A program made the translations under genes and the position numbers. The notes under the pieces were generated by a model. It was given only the letters and a program-made list of their open reading frames with translations. It was not told the origin of the DNA and made no database searches. Below are positions 26,093 through 35,806 of a stretch of 64,000 nt of DNA, one piece after another (positions within the stretch are counted from its first letter, which is position 1; every line of letters starts with the position of its first letter). Origin of the DNA: an uncultured Lacinutrix sp. (GTDB taxonomy: Bacteria > Bacteroidota > Bacteroidia > Flavobacteriales > Flavobacteriaceae); the NCBI RefSeq assembly GCF_947500325.1, contig NZ_CANMRQ010000002.1, positions 186,001-250,000 of the forward strand, written 5' to 3'.

Positions 26093-28171
26093 TTAACTTA
26101 TATGTAATCCATTAGAAACATTCGCATCATCGGGATTTACAAATACTAATTTGCCTTCAGGTGTTTCTGTCATTAAAATCATCCCTTGGCTTTCAACGCC
26201 ACGTAATGCTCTTGGTGCTAAATTAACTAATACAGTTACTTTTTTACCTACTACCTCTTCAGCTGTAAAGCTTTCGGCAATACCAGATACAATTGTTCTT
26301 ACATCAATACCGGTATCCACTTTAAGGACTAAAAGTTTTTTAGCTTTAGGCATTTTTTCTGCTTCTAAAATGGTACCAACACGAATATCAAGTTTTGTAA
26401 AATCGTCGAAAGTAATTGTGTCTTTTTGAGGTTCTACTGCTTTATTTGCTGCTTCATTAGCTTTTTTACTAGCTTCTAATTTATCTAATTGTGCTTGTAT
26501 TTCTTTATCTTCAATTTTAGAAAACAATAATTCTCCTTTTGCAATTTGATGGCTTGCAGGTATTAAAATGTCTTTAGTTGAAATATCTGCCCAAGTGTTC
26601 TCGAGACTATTCTCCTGAGTCGAATCACTCGAACTGACGTTAAGTATATTTTTTAGTTTTGAAGATGTAAACGGTAAAAAAGGTTCACATAGCGTAGCCA
26701 AGGCACTTGCTATTTGTAATGCAACATACATAATAGTCTGTGTACGTGCTTCATCTGTTTTTACTAGTTTCCATGGTTCTTCATCTGCTAGATACTTATT
26801 CCCTAGTCTAGCTAAATTCATTAATTCTTGAGAAGCTTCTCTAAAACGGTAACGTTCTAACGAGCTTTCTATAACTTTTGGATATGCTTTTACTGCAGCT
26901 AATGTCTCTTCATCTACTTTAGAAAACTCACTTGGAGTAGGTATTATACCATTATAGTATTTATTTGTTAAAACAACCACTCTATTAATAAAGTTTCCAA
27001 AAATAGCTACTAACTCATTATTGTTTCTCGCTTGAAAATCTTTCCAAGTAAAATCATTATCTTTTGTTTCTGGTGCATTTGCTGTTAATGCATAACGCAA
27101 TACATCTTGTTTGTCTGGGAAATCCTGTAAATATTCTGGTAACCAAACTGCCCAATTTTTAGATGTAGATAACTTATTCCCTTCTAAGTTTAAAAACTCA
27201 TTAGCAGGAACATTATTTGGTAAGATATATGAACCTTCAGCTTTTAACATTGCAGGAAAAATAATACAATGGAAAACAATATTATCCTTACCTATAAAAT
27301 GAAGTAACTTGGTGTTTTCATCTTTCCAATATGGTTTCCAATCTTTACCTTCTCTTGCTGCCCATTCTTTAGTAGCAGAGATATATCCAATTGGAGCATC
27401 AAACCATACATACAATACTTTGCCTTCACCACCAGGAACAGGAACAGGAATTCCCCAATCTAGATCTCTTGTAACTGCTCTTGGGCGTAAACCATCATCA
27501 ATCCAAGATTTTACTTGTCCGTATACATTAGGTTTCCAGTCTTTTTTATGACCTTCAAGAATCCATTCTTTTAAAAATTGTTCATGTTTATTTAATGGCA
27601 AAAACCAATGTTTTGTTTCTTTTAAAGATGGTACATTTCCTGTAATTGCAGATTTTGGATTAATTAAATCTGTTGCATTATGGCTAGTACCACATTTTTC
27701 ACATTGATCGCCATAACTTTCTTCATTGCCACATTTAGGGCAAGTACCAATAACAAAACGATCTGCTAAAAACTGATTAGCTTCTGCATCATACAATTGT
27801 TCTGAAACTTCTTCTACAAATTCGTTTTTATCATATAATGTTTTAAAAAACTCTGATGCTGTATCATGATGAATTTTATCAGACGTACGCGAATAATTAT
27901 CAAAAGAAATTCCGAAATCTTCAAAAGACTGTTTAATTATAGCATGGTATTTATCAACAATATCTTGAGGTGTTACACCTTCTTTTTTTGCCTTAATAGT
28001 AATTGGAACGCCATGTTCATCACTTCCACAAATAAAAGCAACATCATTTCCAGTTAATCTTTTATAACGTGCATAAATATCTGCAGGCACATAAACACCA
28101 GCTAAATGCCCAATATGTATTGGGCCATTAGTATATGGTAATGCTGCAGTAATTGTATATCTTTTTGACAT
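26093..28171 (-). CDS. metG: Methionyl-tRNA synthetase
   Basis: Charges tRNA-Met. The 692-residue protein has the catalytic HIGH block ([14 protein letters not shown]), a Zn knuckle [18 protein letters not shown], the KMSKS-equivalent [15 protein letters not shown], an anticodon-binding domain and a C-terminal tRNA-binding OB domain ([20 protein letters not shown] to the end). Between anticodon-binding and OB regions, residues 511-525 ([15 protein letters not shown]) are encoded by a 45-base copy of a dispersed repeat that also occurs in the 17.8 kb intergenic region; the insertion is an exact multiple of three and leaves the frame open. Confidence 0.97.
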   Translation of the reverse strand: MSKRYTITAALPYTNGPIHIGHLAGVYVPADIYARYKRLTGNDVAFICGSDEHGVPITIKAKKEGVTPQDIVDKYHAIIKQSFEDFGISFDNYSRTSDKIHHDTASEFFKTLYDKNEFVEEVSEQLYDAEANQFLADRFVIGTCPKCGNEESYGDQCEKCGTSHNATDLINPKSAITGNVPSLKETKHWFLPLNKHEQFLKEWILEGHKKDWKPNVYGQVKSWIDDGLRPRAVTRDLDWGIPVPVPGGEGKVLYVWFDAPIGYISATKEWAAREGKDWKPYWKDENTKLLHFIGKDNIVFHCIIFPAMLKAEGSYILPNNVPANEFLNLEGNKLSTSKNWAVWLPEYLQDFPDKQDVLRYALTANAPETKDNDFTWKDFQARNNNELVAIFGNFINRVVVLTNKYYNGIIPTPSEFSKVDEETLAAVKAYPKVIESSLERYRFREASQELMNLARLGNKYLADEEPWKLVKTDEARTQTIMYVALQIASALATLCEPFLPFTSSKLKNILNVSSSDSTQENSLENTWADISTKDILIPASHQIAKGELLFSKIEDKEIQAQLDKLEASKKANEAANKAVEPQKDTITFDDFTKLDIRVGTILEAEKMPKAKKLLVLKVDTGIDVRTIVSGIAESFTAEEVVGKKVTVLVNLAPRALRGVESQGMILMTETPEGKLVFVNPDDANVSNGLHIS
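26597..26641 (-). repeat. Dispersed repeat exapted in the metG coding sequence
   Basis: Minus strand begins AACGTCAGTTCGAGTGATT and continues to GGAGAATAGTCTCGAGAAC. It matches the copy at 17802-17863 at 16 of 19 bases on the left end and at GAGAATAGT. It is 45 bases, encodes 15 polar residues and lies in the linker of MetG between folded domains. Confidence 0.6.
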
Positions 28172-28227
28172 CTTTTGTTCTTTTGAAGCCGTAAAATTAA
28201 GGATTTTAGCTGAAGTTATTGTAAAGA

Positions 28228-28255
28228 AAAAGCCTTTAGATAACTAAAGGCTTTT
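28228..28255 (-). terminator. Terminator of the DUF1800-DUF1501 operon
   Basis: AAAAGCCTTTAG / CTAAAGGCTTTT, 12-base perfect stem with a 4-base loop and a T-rich tail on the minus strand, 20 bases past the DUF1501 stop and before the metG start. Confidence 0.85.
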
Positions 28256-28276
28256 AAAAAATAAAAGAAGTGCTTT

Positions 28277-29881
28277 TTATCTTAGAATTATAGACTTACT
28301 ATAATTTTGATTTCCTATAGAAATGCGATAAATATATTGTCCGTTACTTAGTCTAGTTTGCGCTTCTTTTTTTACATCTAAACTATATTCGCCAGGGAAT
28401 AGTAATTCATTTTTAAGGGTAGTAACTTCTTTGCCTAAAATATCATAAAGTTTAATATCTATATGTTGAGTATTATGGTTTTTGAATTTAATAATGGTAT
28501 TGTTGTTATCCATAAGTACATAATGAGAAAAACCTTCTGCAGTATCAAAATTGTCTACACTTAGAGCACTACAAGCAAAACCTATATCTAAGGTGTTATA
28601 ATTTTGCCCTAGTAAGGCTTGATTAACAACTGTCGGGCTAATACATAACCATTCTTGCATAACGGTAGCATAAACTTCTCTAAAATCTACATTATAAATT
28701 AAATTTCCATTATCATCTAGAGTTGTTAAGCTGGGATGATTGCCTATAAAGCCGTTACCTTGAAGTCCTGGTCCAAACATAAGTAATGGAGCTGCTGCAC
28801 CATGATCTGTACCATTAGAACCATTTTCATCTGGACGTCTTCCAAATTCGCTAATAGTCATAGCTAATACATCTTGATCATGACCTGTAACTGCTAAATC
28901 ATCAAAAAATAATTTAACTGAATTAGATAAATTCATTAATATTTCTTGTTGCCTCACAGTTTGGTTTGCGTGCGTATCGAAACCTCCAAGTGTAACCATA
29001 TAAACCTTTGTGCCTAAGTTTCCTTTAATCATTCTAGCAACATTAGCTAATTGCTTACCTAGTCGTTGAGGTAAATAATTAACATCATTTGAAGAACTTA
29101 TGTAAGCATTATGAATGGTTTCTGCATAAGTAAATGTTGTATTTGTAGTCCCACGTATAAATCCTAGTTGCTCGCCATATGTACAAGTAGGAAGACTACT
29201 CATATCGTGTAATGTCCCATTTTGTGCAATGGTTTCTAATTGATTAGGATTTGCAACAGAAAACGCATAATTATTATCATTACCATCAAAAATTAAATTA
29301 CCTATACTACCTATTTGAATAGCGGCAGGAATAGTTGGAGGATTAACAATATAATCTGGGTAAAGGCCTTCAAAATAACGGCCAAACCAACCAGTAGCGA
29401 TTGTGTTTTCGGCATCTGTAGATGCCCAAATATCAGATCCTCTAAAATGCGATAGACTAGCATTTTCATAACCAACACCATGCACAACTTTCATAGCTCC
29501 ATTACCCCAAAGCGTTTGCAGCTCTGTCATATAATTTGGCATTGCAACATTAGAAGACAAATTATATAAATCATTTAAATTATGTTTTATTGTAGGTCTT
29601 AGCATTTCATATTCTCCATATTGATCTAAAGGAACAATAGTATTTAATCCATCATTTCCTCCTTTAAGTCTTATTAATACTAAAACACGATCACTTTCAC
29701 TTTGACTTAGTGCAGCTGCTAATGGTGATGGTTTAGATGCTGTTATTGGTGTTCCTCCAAGCATCATTGTTCCGCCTCCAACTAATCCTAAAGCTTGTAA
29801 AAAAGAACGTCTATTCCATTTTTTATGTTCTTGCACATGAATTTCTGCTTTTGTTTGTGGTTTTTTATGAGTATCGCACAT
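28277..29881 (-). CDS. DUF1501 family secreted protein with T9SS sorting domain
   Basis: A 534-residue protein of the DUF1501 family (sulfatase/alkaline-phosphatase-like fold; KGGNDGLNTIVP, SHFRGSDIWASTD, TISEFGRRPDENGSNGTDHG). The N-terminus has a twin-arginine motif (WNRRSFLQALG, Arg24-Arg25) and a hydrophobic stretch, suggesting Tat export. The C-terminus from about residue 455 is a T9SS type A sorting domain (IDIKLYDILGKEVTTLKNEL, NGQYIYRISIGNQNYSKSII), so it should reach the cell surface. It is 8 bases behind the DUF1800 gene, the conserved partner. Function of the pair is not known; polymer or surface-layer roles have been suggested from genome context only. Confidence 0.88.
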   Translation of the reverse strand: MCDTHKKPQTKAEIHVQEHKKWNRRSFLQALGLVGGGTMMLGGTPITASKPSPLAAALSQSESDRVLVLIRLKGGNDGLNTIVPLDQYGEYEMLRPTIKHNLNDLYNLSSNVAMPNYMTELQTLWGNGAMKVVHGVGYENASLSHFRGSDIWASTDAENTIATGWFGRYFEGLYPDYIVNPPTIPAAIQIGSIGNLIFDGNDNNYAFSVANPNQLETIAQNGTLHDMSSLPTCTYGEQLGFIRGTTNTTFTYAETIHNAYISSSNDVNYLPQRLGKQLANVARMIKGNLGTKVYMVTLGGFDTHANQTVRQQEILMNLSNSVKLFFDDLAVTGHDQDVLAMTISEFGRRPDENGSNGTDHGAAAPLLMFGPGLQGNGFIGNHPSLTTLDDNGNLIYNVDFREVYATVMQEWLCISPTVVNQALLGQNYNTLDIGFACSALSVDNFDTAEGFSHYVLMDNNNTIIKFKNHNTQHIDIKLYDILGKEVTTLKNELLFPGEYSLDVKKEAQTRLSNGQYIYRISIGNQNYSKSIILR

Positions 29882-29889
29882 AGTCTTTG

Positions 29890-31347
29890 TTATTTAATTT
29901 GAAATTCTGGTATTTGAATAATGTGAAGTAACAAGAGTACTACTTGATACGGTGCTTCTTGCCAATATAAGGACCAAATATTGTCTTCATAATAGCCATC
30001 AGAGATATTATATTTAAAAATATCTGTAGCAATATCATAATCTGTTAGGGTATGTAATTCTTTTGGAACAAACCTATCTATAATCGCTTTTGTAATAATA
30101 TATGGGTCACTAATATCTCCAGCAGTTTCTAGAGCAAATGTTCTAAGCGCTTCTGGATCTTCGTTCCAAGTTTGCCAAATCATATATTGCATGATTTCCC
30201 ATCTTCCGGTTAACGTACTTGAATTAATCCAATCATGATTACCTTGCCAACCAGCAACATCTACTGGATTAAATAAATTTTGTCCAGCAACACCAGATAA
30301 ATACATCAGGCTACTTTTAAACTCATCTGTTATTGAAAAGCCAGTAATTTTTAAATAATTAATAGTTAAATCATAAGGACTTTTAATTTGAGTGCCTAAA
30401 CTTAAAGTATTAAAGAAATGTTCACTTTTAAATAAAGTTCTAAGCACATTTGAAATATTAAAATCCACTACAAAGACACTAGCCATTTGAGAAACAATAG
30501 TGTCATTTACATTAGGACTAACAAAGTATTTATATAGTTTTTTACATATAAAATTTGCAATTAAAGGTGCTTTTTCTTGGAATAGAATATTGATAACATC
30601 GTCATAGCCCCAATTTCCTGTTTGCCCAAAAATAGTCTTATTGGTATTATTAAATGTATTAGTATTAAAATCTATAGGAGCACAGTAGCCATTCCATCCA
30701 TTATAACCAGTAAGCGCTTTAGCTGTTTCTACGATATCTGTTTGCGTATAACCATTGTTAACACCTAAAGTAAAAAGTTCATATAATTCTCTAGCATAGT
30801 TTTCATTAGGACTATTAGCAGTGTTATCAAGACCGTTTAAATAAACTAGCATGGCTCCAGTAGTACCTATAGCCCTAGTAAAATCTTCAAAATTACCTAA
30901 AGCATACGTTTGTAATGTTTTATAATATTCAAAAAGTTGACTGGAACAATAGTATTCTGATAATTCAGTTACATAATGATTACTCCAAAACAGAGTTAAT
31001 CTCGCAAAAAGCCCATCGTTTAAAAAACGATTAAAGGCATCTAACCTAATTTCATCATGATTATTTTGTATTTGCTCATCTGGATCTAAACCTGCGTCTT
31101 CATAATCTTGATATGACATATTTGCCCAAGAAGGATCGGGAGTAGGTTGCATTGCTAATGCATTGTCAATAATGGCATCAATAACGGTTTCTGGAGTTTG
31201 TGTTAAAGCAGCGTCAATTTCTGTTTTAGATGCTCCAAAATGTAATCTTCGGTATAAATGATTTGCCTTTTCAGCATTCCATGGATTAGCTGCACTAGGT
31301 ACATAGACTGAAAGGCTACTCGTATTGCAAGAAGTCGAAGTTTGCAT
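29890..31347 (-). CDS. DUF1800 family protein
   Basis: A 485-residue DUF1800 protein. Typical blocks are ANHLYRRLHFGASKTEID near the N-terminus, LFWSNHYVTELSEYY, NENYARELYELFTLGVNNGY and VAGWQGNHDWINSSTLTGRW. No signal peptide is visible at the annotated ATG (MQTSTSCNTSSLSVYVPSAA), which is unusual next to a partner with Tat and T9SS signals; no better upstream start is present before the structured leader. It is first in an operon with DUF1501. DUF1800 and DUF1501 genes occur side by side in many bacteria; their activity is undetermined. Confidence 0.88.
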   Translation of the reverse strand: MQTSTSCNTSSLSVYVPSAANPWNAEKANHLYRRLHFGASKTEIDAALTQTPETVIDAIIDNALAMQPTPDPSWANMSYQDYEDAGLDPDEQIQNNHDEIRLDAFNRFLNDGLFARLTLFWSNHYVTELSEYYCSSQLFEYYKTLQTYALGNFEDFTRAIGTTGAMLVYLNGLDNTANSPNENYARELYELFTLGVNNGYTQTDIVETAKALTGYNGWNGYCAPIDFNTNTFNNTNKTIFGQTGNWGYDDVINILFQEKAPLIANFICKKLYKYFVSPNVNDTIVSQMASVFVVDFNISNVLRTLFKSEHFFNTLSLGTQIKSPYDLTINYLKITGFSITDEFKSSLMYLSGVAGQNLFNPVDVAGWQGNHDWINSSTLTGRWEIMQYMIWQTWNEDPEALRTFALETAGDISDPYIITKAIIDRFVPKELHTLTDYDIATDIFKYNISDGYYEDNIWSLYWQEAPYQVVLLLLHIIQIPEFQIK

Positions 31348-31366
31348 AGGCTATTAGTATTTTAGG

Positions 31367-31445
31367 CGCAATTTAATTGCGTTGGTTTTAGAGAAAACAA
31401 GTTATTTGATAACTTAATTATCTGCTATTTTAGTATAAGCAGATA
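31367..31445. repeat. Three consecutive inverted repeats upstream of DUF1800
   Basis: CGCAATTTAATTGCG (31367-31381) is a 7+1+7 palindrome; AAGTTAT TTG ATAACTT (31399-31415) has 7-base arms; TATCTGCT (31419-31426) and AGCAGATA (31438-31445) are 8-base arms. All lie 20-100 bases upstream of the DUF1800 ATG. They may be operators or a folded 5' leader. Confidence 0.5.
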
Positions 31446-31557
31446 AAATAGATACGTAAATTATTTACATTTAGGACTTTGAAACTATCAAAAAGTTTAT
31501 TTTTTTGAAATGAATATGACTATTTAACAGTTTAATAAATTGATGTATTTTTACAAT

Positions 31558-32577
31558 ATGATTAATAAAGCGCTTATTTTATGCTTGTTTTGTATTGTAT
31601 TCTTCTTTGGAAATTATAATGTTTCAGGACAACCATCACTATCACAAAAAAATAATATCGAATTGATACAACCTCAATATTTAAAAACTGGCGATACAAT
31701 TGCTATTGTTGCGCCTTCAGGGATTTTAAAAAATAGAAATGATGAAGTCGCAAGAGCAAAGAAATTATTAGAAAGCTGGGGATTAAATGTCTTGATAGGA
31801 AAACATGTGTTTAGTAAAGACAATCATTTTGCAGGTACAGATGCTGAGCGTTGTGAAGACTTTCAAAATGCGTTAGACAGCCCTAATATTAAGGCTATTT
31901 GGAGCGCACGTGGTGGCTATGGTACAGTTAGAATTTTAGATAAATTAGATTATAGTAAATTTCTTGAAAACCCTAAATGGATAATTGGCTATAGTGATAT
32001 TACAGCTTTACATAATCAAATTCATACTAAAGGCGTAGAGAGTATTCATGCTTTAATGTGCGTAAGTTTAACAAAAGATCTAAATGAAATTAAAGAAAGT
32101 ATAGAAACTTTTAAATCAACCATTTTTGGAAAACCATTACAGTACAATTTAAAAGGCTCTAAGTATAATAAAGTTGGTAATGCTAAAGGGCAATTAATAG
32201 GAGGAAATTTAACAATGCTACATACCATGTTAGGCTCTAAGACTAGTTTAGATGTAGACAATAAAATTTTATTTATAGAAGAAATAGGAGAGTATAAATA
32301 TCATATTGATCGTATGTTGCAAAGTATGAAACGTGCAGGTTATTTTAATAATTGTAAAGGTGTTATTGTGGGAGATATGAGTAAGTTGAGAAAGAATACA
32401 ACACTATGGGGTACAAGCGTTGAGCAGCTTATTTTGGATGCTTTATCTGAATATGATTTTCCTATAGTATTTAATATGCCTGCTGGTCATGAAAAAGATA
32501 ATCGAGCAATGATTTTAGGGCGAACAATAGAATTAAAAGTTAGTAAAGAAAAAAGTACTATTGTTTTTGAAGAATAA
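31558..32577 (+). CDS. LD-carboxypeptidase (S66 family), exported
   Basis: A 339-residue S66 serine peptidase that trims the terminal D-Ala from murein tetrapeptides (LdcA-like). SARGGYGTVRIL and GYSDITALHNQIH (catalytic Ser in GYSD), IEEIGEYKYHIDRMLQS (Glu) and MPAGHEKDNRAM (His) give the Ser-Glu-His triad. The N-terminus from ATG 31558 (MINKALILCLFCIVFFFGNY) is a signal peptide, so it acts in the periplasm; E. coli LdcA is cytoplasmic. Earlier in-frame TTG and ATG codons (31540, 31543) only add a few residues before the signal. The yraN gene follows after 5 bases. Confidence 0.9.
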   Translation: MINKALILCLFCIVFFFGNYNVSGQPSLSQKNNIELIQPQYLKTGDTIAIVAPSGILKNRNDEVARAKKLLESWGLNVLIGKHVFSKDNHFAGTDAERCEDFQNALDSPNIKAIWSARGGYGTVRILDKLDYSKFLENPKWIIGYSDITALHNQIHTKGVESIHALMCVSLTKDLNEIKESIETFKSTIFGKPLQYNLKGSKYNKVGNAKGQLIGGNLTMLHTMLGSKTSLDVDNKILFIEEIGEYKYHIDRMLQSMKRAGYFNNCKGVIVGDMSKLRKNTTLWGTSVEQLILDALSEYDFPIVFNMPAGHEKDNRAMILGRTIELKVSKEKSTIVFEE

Positions 32578-32582
32578 TTAAA

Positions 32583-32942
32583 ATGGCGCATCATAATGAG
32601 CTTGGGAAAAAAGGAGAGCAACTCGCTACCGATTTTTTATTAAAAAAAGGCTACGACATTATTGAACGTAATTATCGTTTTGATAAAGCCGAAGTTGATA
32701 TTATTGCCCAAATTGAAGAGACTTTAGCTATTGTAGAAGTAAAAACAAGATCGACAATCGATTTTGGAAACCCTCAAGATTTTGTAAAGCCAAAACAAAT
32801 ACAGCGTCTTGTAAAAGCAGTAGATGAATATGTTACTGTAAATGGTTTAGATGTTGAAGTGCGTTTTGATATTATTGCTATCGTAAAAGATGGTAAAAAC
32901 TTTACAATAGAGCATTTAGAAGATGCGTTTTATCATTTTTAA
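32583..32942 (+). CDS. yraN: YraN / UPF0102 endonuclease-like protein
   Basis: A 119-residue protein of the UPF0102 (YraN) family with a restriction-endonuclease-like fold: LGKKGEQLATDFLLKKGYDI, FDKAEVDIIAQIEETLAIVE and VKTRS supply the D-x(n)-E-x-K pattern (Asp in AEVDII, Glu and Lys in IVEVKTR). Role unknown, perhaps nucleic-acid processing. It starts 5 bases after the LD-carboxypeptidase gene and is probably co-transcribed with it. A weak A-rich/T-rich hairpin follows near 32966-32986. Confidence 0.92.
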   Translation: MAHHNELGKKGEQLATDFLLKKGYDIIERNYRFDKAEVDIIAQIEETLAIVEVKTRSTIDFGNPQDFVKPKQIQRLVKAVDEYVTVNGLDVEVRFDIIAIVKDGKNFTIEHLEDAFYHF

Positions 32943-33027
32943 TGACTAGTTAGAATTAAAGACTAGAAAAAAACAACTGGTTTTTTTAAGTAAAGATTAA
33001 GCTTGGAAAATGCATATGTTTAAGTTT

Positions 33028-34656
33028 ATGAAAAAAGAAAAAATACTATTTAAGTTGCAAAATTATTTTTTTTGTTTCTTTTTGTTAATTATTAATTATA
33101 GTTTTTGTCAAAGAGATATAGATAATGATGAGATTCGTATTGCTGTTGATAAAGCCAAAACACTTGCAAATAATGGTAACGTAATTGCTGCTGAACAAGC
33201 ATTTAAATTAGCGCTGTTGGAAGTAGAATCACAAAGCCTAAATTATTTAAAAAGTAAAATTTTAATTGAATGGGGTATTGTATTATCAAACTCATTTGAA
33301 TATAAAAATGCACATGATAAATTTTCAAAAGCTTATAGCGATGCATTAGAATTTAATGATAGTCTTCAACAGGCTAAAATAGAAATCCATCTAGGTAACG
33401 TAAATTATAGTCTAGGCAATAAAACTGAAAGTTCCAAATTTCATAACCTTTCCAAATCTAAAATACTTAAGATAAAGGACAGTTCTAACGTTGCGGCGTA
33501 TTTATGGTCAAGTATTGGCACTATAAATTTCATGAGAGGTCAAGATTCAGCTAAATATTATTTAAAAAAAGCTATTGTAATAGCAGAAAAATATACAGAT
33601 AATAAGCTTATTTCTAATAGCTATATGAATCTAGCTAGTGTATATGCATTTATTGAAAAAGAAATGGATTCAGCTTCTTATTTTTATGAAAAAGCTATTA
33701 AGTATGCTCATAAAACTGGACTTAAAAGATTTATTAATGATACCGAAATTAGGTATTATTCTGCTAAAATATCAAGTCAAAATGATTTAGAATCATTAAA
33801 AAAAATAAAAGAGATTGGAGCTGTTTTTAAAGAAGAAAAAGACTGGGAAAACTATAAAGTTTCTCAATATATATTAAGTGAATATTATAAAAATAAAAAC
33901 GATTTTAAAAAAGCCTTGACTTATCATGAAGGTTACGTAAATGCAATAGATAGCCTTAACTTAATAGCTAATCGTAATTCAAATATAAAATATAAAGAAG
34001 GACTTAATTTTATAGAGCAAAAAAAACAACTTGAAATCATTGAAAAGCAAAAAGAAATAGAAACTAAGAACTCTCGTTTTACTCAATTACTTATTATAGG
34101 TTGTTCTTTAGCTATTATATGTGTTTTATTATTACTTTATATAAGAAAGAAGAACGCATTAGTAAAAACTTTAAATGAGAAAGTAAGTTTCCAAAATAAA
34201 ACAATACTACTCAAAGCAGATGTTGAATTAAAAAATAAAGAGCTTTTAACTAATAATATAAAACTAACAGAAAATAACACAGCATTAGAACATGCCGTTA
34301 CTGCATTAAAAAAAATACAATTAGGAGCTTCTTCAGTAAAATCTAAAACAGCAATAAACGATTTAATTTCTGAACTTAAACTTAGACAAAGTACTAATTT
34401 ATGGACAGAATTTGAATATAGATTTAATGCTATTAATCCAAATTTCTATAGCAAACTATTAAAAGATTTTCCAGATCTTACTGCTAATGATAAACGCATT
34501 GCAGCGTTTATAAAACTCAATCTTTCTACTAAAGATATCGCTACGATTACTAAGCAATCAATAAATTCTATAGATGTTGCAAAAACAAGGCTTAGAAAAA
34601 AATTAAACTGCACTCAAGACAAACAAGATTTCTTTAATTTCATAAATAATTATTGA
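33028..34656 (+). CDS. TPR membrane regulator with C-terminal HTH
   Basis: A 542-residue protein with a signal/anchor segment (NYFFCFFLLIINYSFCQ), tetratricopeptide-like repeats over about residues 35-330, one membrane helix (LLIIGCSLAIICVLLLLYIR), a coiled coil and a C-terminal LuxR-like helix-turn-helix (FPDLTANDKRIAAFIKLNLS, TKDIATITKQSINSIDVAKT, RLRKKLNC). This is the Bacteroidota layout of a periplasmic TPR sensor with a cytoplasmic DNA-binding domain. ATG 33028 (MKKEKILFKL) is preferred to 33010/33016. The T9SS cargo gene immediately downstream may be a target (inference). Confidence 0.85.
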   Translation: MKKEKILFKLQNYFFCFFLLIINYSFCQRDIDNDEIRIAVDKAKTLANNGNVIAAEQAFKLALLEVESQSLNYLKSKILIEWGIVLSNSFEYKNAHDKFSKAYSDALEFNDSLQQAKIEIHLGNVNYSLGNKTESSKFHNLSKSKILKIKDSSNVAAYLWSSIGTINFMRGQDSAKYYLKKAIVIAEKYTDNKLISNSYMNLASVYAFIEKEMDSASYFYEKAIKYAHKTGLKRFINDTEIRYYSAKISSQNDLESLKKIKEIGAVFKEEKDWENYKVSQYILSEYYKNKNDFKKALTYHEGYVNAIDSLNLIANRNSNIKYKEGLNFIEQKKQLEIIEKQKEIETKNSRFTQLLIIGCSLAIICVLLLLYIRKKNALVKTLNEKVSFQNKTILLKADVELKNKELLTNNIKLTENNTALEHAVTALKKIQLGASSVKSKTAINDLISELKLRQSTNLWTEFEYRFNAINPNFYSKLLKDFPDLTANDKRIAAFIKLNLSTKDIATITKQSINSIDVAKTRLRKKLNCTQDKQDFFNFINNY

Positions 34657-34785
34657 TCTGAAAATAAGGTAATTACGGTATTTTGTAAGTTTTTGTAAGG
34701 CGTTATAAAGTATTTGAAAGATAGTATTTAAGTGTATAATATTTTAATTACTCTTTTTTTGCTTGAAAAATTAATTGAAATTATT

Positions 34786-35661
34786 ATGAAAAGAATTACA
34801 AAACAAATACTAGTATGCAGTATTTTATTATTTACAAATTTGGCTTTATCACAAACTATTTTTTTTGAAGAAGATTTTGAAACCACTGTAAGTCCATTAC
34901 CTACATTTACTTTATCAACTTCTTTTGGAGATGGTTCAGTTTCAGGAGCAACAACAATTGTTGAAGGAGCTCCTGGATGTGGAGATTTAGGCAGAGGTAT
35001 TGTTACAGATTTTAATAGTACTAACGTTGATTTTAAAATTAGTCAAAATTCAAGTAAATTTATGGCTATTAACCCAGAAATTTGTGGAGGTTATTATAAT
35101 AAAGGTGCTATAACAACAACAGCAATAAATACTTCTTCTGCAACATCTCCTGTGAAATTACGCTTAAAGTATTATAAGACTTCTACATTAGGGTGGTCAG
35201 CAGGAAATCATTTAGCTATTATAGTAAGTGATGGAACAACTAGTAGTGAGTTTAGTAGTGAATTTAATGTTAGCGATAATTGGACAGAGATAACACTAGA
35301 TCTTCCAACTTTTTCAAACCCTTCAAATGTTTCTCTTGAAGTACGTTTTTTTGGAGGAGAAGGTATAGGAGTTGATGATATACAAGTTGGTTATGATTTT
35401 GCTTTATCTACTGATTCTTTTGCTTTATCAAATACAGGTATTTATCCAAACCCAGTAAAAAATAATCTTAATTGGAAAACGGATAATAATGCAAAAATAA
35501 AAACGGTAACAATACATGCTATAACAGGAGCAATTGTAAAAAAAATAGATATAAATGAAGGAGTTACTCAAGTTAACGTTGAGGACTTAACGGCAGGTTT
35601 ATATCTTATAAATTTTAAAACGGATAATCATACTATTAATAAAAAATTTATAAAACAATAG
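34786..35661 (+). CDS. Secreted T9SS cargo protein, jelly-roll type
   Basis: A 291-residue exported protein: signal peptide MKRITKQILVCSILLFTNLALSQ, then a beta-rich domain with the choice-of-anchor pattern (FFEEDFETTVSPLPTFTLS, KFMAINPEICGGYYN, RFFGGEGIGVDDIQVGY), and from about residue 213 a T9SS type A sorting domain (NTGIYPNPVKNNLNW, KTVTIHAITGAIVKKI, LTAGLYLINFKT). It should be displayed on or released from the cell surface; what it binds is unknown. The longer frame starts at a GTG (34732) and lacks a sensible signal. It follows a TPR/HTH regulator gene and ends before a bidirectional terminator. Confidence 0.85.
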   Translation: MKRITKQILVCSILLFTNLALSQTIFFEEDFETTVSPLPTFTLSTSFGDGSVSGATTIVEGAPGCGDLGRGIVTDFNSTNVDFKISQNSSKFMAINPEICGGYYNKGAITTTAINTSSATSPVKLRLKYYKTSTLGWSAGNHLAIIVSDGTTSSEFSSEFNVSDNWTEITLDLPTFSNPSNVSLEVRFFGGEGIGVDDIQVGYDFALSTDSFALSNTGIYPNPVKNNLNWKTDNNAKIKTVTIHAITGAIVKKIDINEGVTQVNVEDLTAGLYLINFKTDNHTINKKFIKQ

Positions 35662-35753
35662 TGCTTTATAATATTTAATATTCTAGCTTATACATTGAGC
35701 GTACAATTTTAAATTGTAGTGTTTGTGGATAAAAAATAACTGCTTTAGAATAC

Positions 35754-35786
35754 AAAAAAAGCGAAGTAAAATTTACTTCGCTTTTT
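35754..35786. terminator. Bidirectional terminator between convergent genes
   Basis: GCGAAGTAA (35761-35769) and TTACTTCGC (35773-35781) flanked by A and T runs. Confidence 0.88.
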
Positions 35787-35806
35787 ATTTTGTGTTAATT
35801 AAAATA

